Of a stretch of DNA of 64,000 nucleotides, positions 56,430 to 64,000 are shown one piece after another. The stretch's first letter is position 1, and every line of letters starts with the position of its first letter. Where the stretch lies: contig CM060910.1 in assembly GCA_030737875.1 (NCBI GenBank), forward strand, positions 245,676,427 to 245,740,426, in the 5' to 3' direction. A program made the translations under genes and the position numbers. Source of the DNA: Allium sativum (taxonomy: Eukaryota > Streptophyta > Magnoliopsida > Asparagales > Amaryllidaceae). Under the pieces are notes generated by a model. It was not told the origin of the DNA and searched no databases. It saw only the letters and a list, made by a program, of their open reading frames with translations.

Positions 56430-57899
56430 TAATACGACGCATGAAGTAGAAGAAAGACTTGGAATCGACGAATGAAGACCATGGTTCTTCACATCGAACG
56501 GACGGATTGCCGATTGGTTTCTTTACTGATAGCTACAGTAGAGAGATGCCCCTATTTCCGGAGTGGCAGGAAGTCCGAATGTATGGGGAGAACTTTTGGA
56601 TTTTGTTCCGTTCAGACCCAGGACAGACTTGTATGGATGGTGTGTCTGACATTGAAATTGACCGCATAGCACTGATCTCCGTTAATATATATCGGATTTG
56701 TGGCAAATATTTTATCCTCATCTCTAAGTCATATGAACTTAGAGGGTATGCATTGATTGAAATCAGTGATATGTCGTGAATTGTCAATGTGACATACCCG
56801 AGTTATGAACGAGCTAGTATGATCATGGCATTGCTTATCTAGGCATGCTTTGTGTATGACGTGACATCGACAAACCTCACACCCCGGATGATGAGAAACT
56901 GGCGGTTAGGTTGTGTATAAATATATATATATATATATATGAATTGATGATGACCGCTGCAGCAGTGGGAAACCACTTATGACTTATGGAATAGGGTATG
57001 TTCGGGGGGCCGTGTCTGGTCGAAAACCGTTGATCTACCTCGTGATTTGTATTGGTGTCCGCGTCTGGATGAAAAATCCGTGATTACATTTCGTTTGTGT
57101 TCGGATTGATCTTTCGTGCCAGGAATCATCAAGTTGGAAACCCAAATCTCCAATACGAGCCATACGATTTTGGGTTGTATATATATATGGCGACATAATA
57201 TTATGGGTATTATGCCGTCTAGGATTAATACATTTATTTGCGAAATGGTTTTCCATACTATATATAATATGAAAAGAGGAATTTCACGTATGAAAGCATG
57301 TTTGGTTATCATAAGATAAAACTCTCCCATCTGGTGTGCGCTTGCATTGTGTGATGTGGGACGGGCTTATGATAGCTTCATTTTCAAAAGGTCATTGCGT
57401 AATTTTATGCACAGGTGTTCACATGGAGTAAACCCGTTCCGCATTAGCGGCGTGGTCCGGTGAATTTCCCAACTTTAAAATAAACCTTAAGCAAATGTTT
57501 TATGTTCTCGCACCAGTCCCATGACTGACCTGGAGTTTATTGTTCCTTCCTAAACTCTGGGTGCCCATGAATTTTCACACGGGCAGCTAGTAGTTTAGTT
57601 TTACAGTTATAGATCGTTGGAGCAAGATTCGAAGCACTTTCTGGATTGGAGTTCACGCTAGAGTTTGGAGCTTCTGCTACATCATACTGTTTCTTCCACT
57701 GAGAGTATATTTATTTATTTTCCGCTGTATAAGTTGTAATCTGATATTCTATGTAACTCTGATGTAATATTGTATTATGCAATGAAAAGTTCTATTATTT
57801 TGTTCAATATATGTAAGTACCCATAACGATTCGCCTTTGTGAACGATTTAAGTTGGATTAATTACCGATGAGAATCAGGCAAAAAGACGGGTCGTTACA

Positions 57900-57904
57900 T
57901 AATG
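57900..57904. repeat. Target-site duplication TAATG, right copy
   Basis: It lies directly after the B LTR end and matches 6175-6179. Confidence 0.6.
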
Positions 57905-58472
57905 TAACATGAGATTTGGTATATATAACATGTAAATAATTTGGCATAAACATGTATTATGAACTTGATCAACTGACATGTACGGTAATAAAAAGATTAT
58001 AGTTTGGGATAACTACATCATGAATCATTTTTTGGGTTTATTGGGTATGAAACTTTATACATGTAATTTTGGCTAGAACTTGACATGGTAAAATGGCATA
58101 AAATTGGCATACATGTAAAACGGCATAAATTGAACATATGTAAATTTGGTACGAATTGGGCATATGAAAATTTTACATGTAATCTACAACTTGGGCATAT
58201 GTTAATTTTGTAAAATTTGGAGTTGAAACATATATGAAAATTTATGACTTGGTAAAGGTTTAATATGAACGCGCCTAAGTTGGGTTTTGGGTAGTTGGCA
58301 TGTATTGTAAATAAAAGGCTATAACTTGGCATAATCTTATAGTGAATTACGGTAATAATTTCGGAATACGTTTTGGGACAAAAACGTGAATCATGAATAT
58401 TTCTATATGTTAAACGCATGAACTGGTATTGGGGTTTTGGGTGGAATACGACCATTAATGAACCTTTAACAA

Positions 58473-58558
58473 GAGGTTAGACTCAGTTTGTGGTGTAAAT
58501 CTGTTCGGAACCACCCGGCAAATCCAGTAGCCACAAAGTGTCAGTCTAATGTGAGAGG
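58473..58558 (+). other. Two-helix RNA motif, host T LTR unit 1
   Basis: Outer helix 58477-58483 (TTAGACT) with 58543-58549 (AGTCTAA); inner helix 58487-58493 (TTTGTGG) with 58531-58537 (CCACAAA). The apical part keeps CGGAACC and AATCCAGT. Confidence 0.65.
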
Positions 58559-58595
58559 TCGAAGGTCGAATTGTAGGCGTAACGATTTATGACAC

Positions 58596-58680
58596 GAGGT
58601 TAGACCCAGTTTGTGGTGTAAATCTTCCCGGAACCGCCCGGCAAATCCAGTGGCCACAAAATGCACGGTCTAATGTGAGA
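58596..58680 (+). other. Two-helix RNA motif, host T LTR unit 2
   Basis: Outer helix 58600-58606 (TTAGACC) with 58667-58673 (GGTCTAA); inner helix 58610-58616 (TTTGTGG) with 58654-58660 (CCACAAA). The outer helix differs from unit 1 by a paired T-A to C-G change. Confidence 0.65.
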
Positions 58681-58869
58681 GGTCATGATTCGTTCGTCAT
58701 AATGAATGAATTAAGGAATACTAACCATAATAAGACGTGGGTATGGTTAGAGGGTTAGGTGGGATGACATGGAAATTTGACATGTAAATGTGGACCTAAC
58801 CGGTATGAGTTAAGAACAAGTAAAACTTACAAATGTAGGCTTAACCAACATAATAGTTAATCAGACCAA

Positions 58870-59430
58870 TGGGTGGGTTAAGTAATATGACTACACTAAT
58901 GACACTTAACCAATATAACATGACACATGGCAGGGTTAAGTCAACTTGAACATATAGACAATACTTAACCAACTTGGCATGATACGTGGGCGGGTTAAGC
59001 CATGAATTATTTGAATATACTTAACCAATTTGACATGATGATTTGATAGGGTTAAGTCATGAACCGCTTGAATATACTTAACTAATTGGATACGATGATT
59101 TGATAGGGTTAAGTCATGAACCGCTTGAATATACTTTACCAATTTGACACGATGATTTGATAGGGTTAAGTCATGAACAGCTTGAACATACATAACCTAT
59201 TGGACACGGTGATTTGATAGGGTTAAGTCATGAACCGATTGAATATACTTAACCAACTTGACAGATGATTCGTAGGGCTAAGTCATGAACTTGAACGACA
59301 ACACTTAGCCAATTTGACATGACACGTAGGCGGGTTAAGTCATGAACTTGAATGACAACACTTAACCAACTTGACATGCTAGACTGATGGGGTTAAGTCT
59401 CGAATTAAAATGACAACACTTAACCTACTG
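58870..59430. repeat. Minisatellite of about 57-bp units (about 10 copies)
   Basis: Units are anchored on GGGTTAAGTCATGAAC and CTTAACCAA..TGACA. Start points near 58873, 58932, 58992, 59048, 59107, 59163, 59218, 59274, 59333 and 59390 give 55-60 base periods. It corresponds to the four-unit array at 4195-4435. Confidence 0.85.
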
Positions 59431-60427
59431 GACGGAAACCCATGTTGCGCGGTCCTTTTCAGTAGTAACCCATTAGATGTATCATGGTACCCTGGAACTA
59501 GGAAGGGTGGGGCACGATTACTGGGCTGGTTGTAAGCGACCAGAACGATGGCTGAGTTGGTGCGCCATTGTAGGTTCAGGCGGACTATGGTTGTGCACGT
59601 AGTCCGGAGTTGAAAAAGCAGGCATTGGGCACCAGTAGGTTTACACTGTGCGTGCTTGATTCGTGTCGGTGGTTGGCACCCTATGGCTTGATACACCCTA
59701 TGGTGGACCTAGCACAGGTGACTACATTTTGTGATTGGGCCGTATGACACAGACACATGAACGAGCTAGGATTGTAGGGAGCCGATCGATTAATAGATCA
59801 TTACGTGGAAAAAGGGTGTTGTTCGTTAGGTAGCATAATCCCGAGTGGTCCTTGGTGGCATAAACCCTAATCGAATCTAGAAAACATTCAATAGGTAGCA
59901 TAATCCCTAGTGGTCCTAGGTGGCATAAATCCTAGTTGAACACGCGGTAGTTCATGATAAGGAAACCTAGCCAGAACAAGGGTGGCGGTCCAAACGATTT
60001 CAAGAATGGTGGCACTACGTTGAAGTAGTATAGAAATACGTGATGAAACCCGTACGATATACGGCAAGGGACTGTACATATACATGGAAAGGATGATACG
60101 GGTTGGGGTACTAGTACAGTTGGTGCAGAGAACATAGGAAATCAAAGAAAATAGTGGAATGGTGAAGCTTAGAAATCTTGCGATGTTATACTTAATATTA
60201 ACCTTGCAATGTGATACTTGGTAGGAACCTTGTGATGATACTCTTGATAGGAAGCATGGGATGTTATACTTGATTCATCGTGCCTGTAGCTTACCTTGTC
60301 ATCATGCTTATGTTTACTTTCAGTTTATTCATGCCATATTATCTTCACCTGTTTTTATGCTGAAAGCCACTAGGACTTAGTCAGTCTTTATGACTGACCC
60401 AGTTTGTTTCGCCTCTTTTTCTTTCGT

Positions 60428-60442
60428 CCCCCCCCCCCCCCC
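60428..60442. repeat. C15 homopolymer in host T LTR
   Basis: Fifteen C on the sense strand at the position matching the G13 run (3516-3528) of the inverted T LTR. Confidence 0.85.
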
Positions 60443-60805
60443 AGGTTCGTAGGGTGGGAATACAGCTTAGTTCGGATCTTACCAAGCTCCAAGGCTCTTT
60501 CATGTGCTGCTTGGATTTCTCTTGGCTATGGCTTGCTTTGCTGTTTTACTTGGGGAATGATTTATGACTATGGTTTTATGCTTCTTTACTATCGCAAGAC
60601 AGATTTCGATGTAATGGATTTAATAGAATTTTGATGTAAAAGGCTTTAGACCTTTCTAGATTTTAAAGCAATGAAATTTGGTTCTTCTTCCGCTATTTTA
60701 TATGTTCTATCTTGTAATATTTATGTGTATGTTTACCTAGATGATGCTCCACCAAAGCTAGTGCATTCCCTTTGTGAGTGACCCTAGCGGAGGTGGGGTG
60801 TTACA

Positions 60806-62550
60806 TTAATTAATATTTCATTAATTAATTCACTTCCTCATTTCCCTATCAATATTCGTTAACCAATTATTTTCCATGATCTTGTCGGACTCTTATGCTA
60901 TTTGGAAAAACATATCCCTATATCACCTCCTTTTATTTTCTACACTTAGAAGATATATTCTATTTGAAATTTAAAACAATTTCAACCACTTATCTCTTTC
61001 CTGACTACTTTAATTAGACTCAGGAAATATTTACTTTTATATTTCCAAAATTCCATCACTTGGGTCAAAACGAATGTTGTATAAAACATCGTTATAACAA
61101 CCCAAAATATTTTATTCACTAACTCTTATTCATACACTTCTCTTTGAGACTGGATCTTGCTATTTATCAATCAAAAATGAAATCACTCAAGTTGGGGTAA
61201 AATTACCACTCAGACCTTGACTTAAAACAACCTCAACTTCAAAAAGGCAAAACCACTTACCTCGGATAAACACACCATAAAAACCAATTATTCATTTTTA
61301 AAACATGTATATGGTTCGCTTTCTATTTATAACTTATAGATTTCCTTTTTGTTTACAATATTATATTTTTAATTCTGTTTCCTGTCGAATTCTATATATA
61401 TCGATACATTGATTCTAACTATCAAATTATCTTAAAAATATTCTATCTCCTTAAATTCTCGAAAAAATTCGCCATAACCTCCCTTGTACCGGGAGCGTCA
61501 GGATATTTCAAATAGCCTCCCATGGCCCTCACCAATCCAAAAGAAAAAGAAAAAGCCAAGCGGCTTGCTGATACGGCGCATAAAATCTCATATATGAATT
61601 TAAACATGTACCTTTTTGTCGGGCACATAAATTAATATCTTCATATACTTCATCCCATACCTGTCTAACACACGTTCACCTGTTTTCAATTCAATTCAAT
61701 CCATTCGTTTGAATTCAGTTTCGCTCATTTATTAGCTATTTTGCCTATTCTACTTCTTTGTTTGAACATAACATGTTCAAACAAAATATTTAACTTGCTC
61801 ATAACCAAATTGAATTTCAATTTCAATTCTACTTTCCTATTCGATTTCAAATATAATTTTTTAAAATCGAATTCACTTATTCAAAGCCCATTATCAATTC
61901 AAAATCTCATTAACTAATTACTATTCAAATTAGTTAATTCTATTCAATAAAAAAAAAATCTGATTTCTATTTCAAAAATCAATTTATTTCTCCACTTGAG
62001 TTCACATATAATTTACAACTCAAATCTGAAATTTTCTAAATAGAAATTTGGATTTCATTCGCTTAAAATCTTTTTATAAAATTAAATAAACTGTTATGGT
62101 TTTAAATGGTTATGGCACTGTTTTTCTGAAAATTTGATTTTGATATCTCAAAATCTACACGACGAAATCTAGATTTTTCTCTTCCATTAGAAAACTATTA
62201 TCAAATCGGTCCTGACGTTTCTTGTTTTAAAGAATTCTGACTTCAATTGAGTTCTGTATACTCAAATGAATTTCGAAACGACAATTTACAAACTGCAGCG
62301 CTGCATCGAGTTCGTTTTAATTATATTTAATATATAAACGTTTTAAACTTCGTTTAAAGTAAATTCAACTCCATCCTGATATATTTTCAATATATATCAA
62401 ATTAATTTTTCCCAATTCAACACATTATTTTCAATCTTCTAAAATTGTCGATTTTTCCTCATTCGGTAATAAATTCATTTATGTTTCGATCTTCAGTATT
62501 TAATTTCAATTCCTTTTATAAATTATAAATCCTTTGGATTTATTTCTATT
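60806..62550. other. AT-rich non-coding sequence outside the host LTR
   Basis: It begins with TTAATTAAT repeats. A block at about 61460-61500 (ATTCGCCATAACCTCCC, then GGGAGC) resembles the ATTTCGGCAGCATCTCC block of the element internal regions, suggesting another minus-strand internal region. No gene, purine tract or primer site is recognised. Confidence 0.45.
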
Positions 62551-63440
62551 CTGTTTAAAAATCCACATTTCGAAATATATTTCGTCGTTCCCATTTCGAA
62601 ATGATTTCAACTTTCTATTTCAAATTCTCTTGGAATTTTGTATTTTCAATTCTATTCAGATTCTATTCAATTCTATCCTAATTTCTGTATATTCAAATTC
62701 TATTCAAATTCTATATATTGAAATGCCCCTTTCAACTCTATTTGAATTTCATATTGAAATTCTATTTCAATTCTATTTCAATTTCTCTATATTCAAACCC
62801 CATTTGATTTTCTATATTCGAATTCTATGTTTAAAATTTCTTTATTCAAATTCCATTTCACTTTCGATATTCAAATTCTATATTTGAATCCCTTTATATT
62901 TTCTATATTCAAATTCTATATTTGAATTCCATTTGAATTTCTATATTCAAACTCCATTTCCATTCAAATTGAATTTCCTATATTTAAACTCCATTTAAAT
63001 TCTATTTTCAAATTTTATAGTTAAACTTCATTTGAATCATATTTTCAAATCTCTATTTGACTTTTCTTTATTCAAATCCATTTGAATTCCTTTTAATTCA
63101 AATTCTATTTCAATGCCCTTGAATTCAAATTCTACTTCAATTCCTTTGAATTCAAATCCCATATTTAAATTCCTTTGAATTCAAATATTCAAATTATCTC
63201 TTGATAATTTATTCATTATATTTATAAAAACTATTTTATAAATTTCCTTGTTTTATTTAAACATGCCTATTTCGAAATCTATTTAAAACCAAAATTAGTT
63301 TTTGGAAATTCTCTTTGCATTTTCTATATTCAAATTTCATTGAATTCCTCATATTCAAAATTCTATTTAAATTTCTCATATTCAAATTCTATTTTAATTC
63401 CTCATTTGAAATTTCAAATTCTATTTTAGAAAAAATATAG
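62551..63440. repeat. Degenerate ATTCAAATTCTAT repeat field
   Basis: Dozens of imperfect words of the type TATATTCAAATTCTATTT with a loose 11-16 base period. It resembles a decayed simple repeat in an element internal region. The reading frame over it (62534-62887) is an artefact of the repeat. Confidence 0.65.
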
Positions 63441-64000
63441 AATTTCCTTTTAAATATGCGAAATTCCTTTTCATGATATTTTTAAATATCAACACTTAGG
63501 CCTAGTGATATTTAAATACCAAACAACCAATTATTTATTTCAGGTTTTCTAACACATTATGTAAGATAACATATATGAAACCAAACAAACAACAGATAAT
63601 ATATTTTTGAGGAATCCAGTCGGATTCCTCCAACCTGTTTTCCTGCATCCACAGACGTTAGTCAACATAGTAATACCCATCCAGCTTCAAGGCAGGATAT
63701 CGCAGTATGAAGGTCATCCACTAATATATATTTGTGGGTCGCATAGGGAAATCATCCTCTATGAAACAGCGGGCATCCGCTAATGAGACTGCGGGAATCC
63801 AACCAATCATTAACCCAATATATATAATAGTCAACCCTAAATAACTAATATATTTAAAGCAACCAGAAAAATCCAAACAAGCAACAACAATTATTTTTAA
63901 CGGATAAAAATAATTCTAAATAAAAGGTGAGTGAGATTTTCTCACCAAAATAGCAGTTGTCGAATATCCTGTTTGTTTTCAAATCATCGGCTACGAATCT
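63441..64000. other. Unplaced sequence at window end, possible LTR piece
   Basis: GGGCATCCGCTAATGA at about 63768 and GCGGGAATCC nearby recall GGGCATCTAATAAATCC in the D LTRs. AAAGGTGAGTG at about 63926 recalls their splice-donor word. The similarity is weak and no boundary is seen. Confidence 0.3.

Larger units (their letters stand above)
6180..57899. mobile_element. 51.7-kb composite nest of A, B and D LTR elements
   Basis: The block starts with a minus-oriented A LTR and ends with a plus-oriented B LTR, so LTR 3' ends face outward on both sides. Flanking TAATG repeats and similar host sequence on both sides suggest a single insertion site filled by nested insertion and rearrangement. No coding domain was found inside; the contents are listed separately. 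Confidence 0.5.
53323..57899 (+). repeat. Complete B-family LTR (4577 bp)
   Basis: TGTAACGATCC directly after a purine tract to GGGTCGTTACA at 57899, followed by TAATG. U3 contains several CATGCA/TGCATG words, a partial duplication (GGCAAATAAATG at about 53919 and 54089), a G16 run and a TATA box. The leader (about 54600-54925) ends at a donor-like TTG|GTGAGA (54928). The 3' part holds the stem 56379-56429 and CAGTCCCATGACTG. Small overlapping frames in the leader are low-complexity Arg/Lys/Glu-rich and not credible proteins. Confidence 0.88.
57905..60805 (+). repeat. Host T-family LTR, plus orientation, interrupted
   Basis: It ends GGTGGGGTGTTACA at 60805 and aligns, inverted, with about 3135-4620 of the T LTR. 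Relative to that LTR it carries an expanded minisatellite, two copies of the two-helix motif, extra GTGGCATAA repeats around 59825-59935 and a C15 run. No primer site follows 60805, so it is a solo LTR or a 3' LTR. Its 5' half would lie left of the window. Confidence 0.8.

Noticed and set aside
58870..59430. CRISPR-like or coding tandem repeat
   Set aside because: Units are degenerate, have no distinct spacers and lie in a plant LTR; the periodic peptide is a by-product.
62534..62887. 117-codon Phe/Ile-rich frame near the window end
   Set aside because: It is the translation of a degenerate ATTCAAATTCTAT repeat and not a membrane protein.

Overview
The window looks like repeat-rich, AT-rich nuclear DNA of a flowering plant; species and lineage cannot be read from it. 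No host gene, tRNA or rRNA is recognisable. The only convincing protein-coding sequence is a broken Ty3/gypsy-type gag at 1984-2943 (minus). The plant signature is a set of large LTR retrotransposons with initiator-methionine tRNA primer sites (TGGTATCAGAGC), purine tracts of the form AAGTGGGGGAGAA, TGTAAC...GTTACA LTR ends, and LTRs of about 2.8-4.6 kb around short non-coding internal regions (LARD or TR-GAG style, non-autonomous).

Four LTR families occur; the names T, A, D and B are mine. T (2.9 kb LTR) has a gag-only minus-strand element at <1-6011 and a plus-oriented host LTR at 6012-6179 and 57905-60805. A (2.8-3.05 kb) has LTRs at 6180-9115, 13192-15800 (two inverted pieces), 35369-38199, 39643-41384, 41609-44657 and 44661-47704. 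D (4.2 kb) has pieces at 10329-12662, 18930-21823, 24057-24638, 29640-33878 and 33879-34980. B (4.6 kb) has pieces at about 9480-10301, 17041-18717, 23957-24056, 35099-35363, 49459-52396 and 53323-57899. Internal regions of 1.4-1.8 kb carry a purine tract at one end and a primer site at the other, with no pol domain.

Layout: a T element (1-6011) and a 51.7-kb composite (6180-57899) both lie inside an older T LTR. The composite ends in TG...CA and is flanked by TAATG on both sides, yet its end LTRs come from different families and point in opposite directions. Inside it, LTRs are repeatedly arranged head to head or tail to tail (10329-12559, 13192-15800, 24057-33878, 29640-34980, 49459-57899). 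Several junctions carry filler assembled from short copies of sequence found elsewhere in the window (12663-12912, 34981-35019, 41385-41608, 52397-52870). This suggests repeated break repair with template switching, and it leaves transcription units that could make long self-complementary RNA.

The LTRs share a layout: U3 boxes, a TATA box, a GC-rich leader, a GTRAGT-like splice donor, a long AT-rich stretch, then a 3' module with small hairpins and repeated TTCCGCTG. Two RNA structures show base-pair-preserving changes between copies: a tandem two-helix motif in family T and a 13-14 bp hairpin in families A and D. All identities were judged by eye, so boundaries marked approximate may shift by tens of bases.
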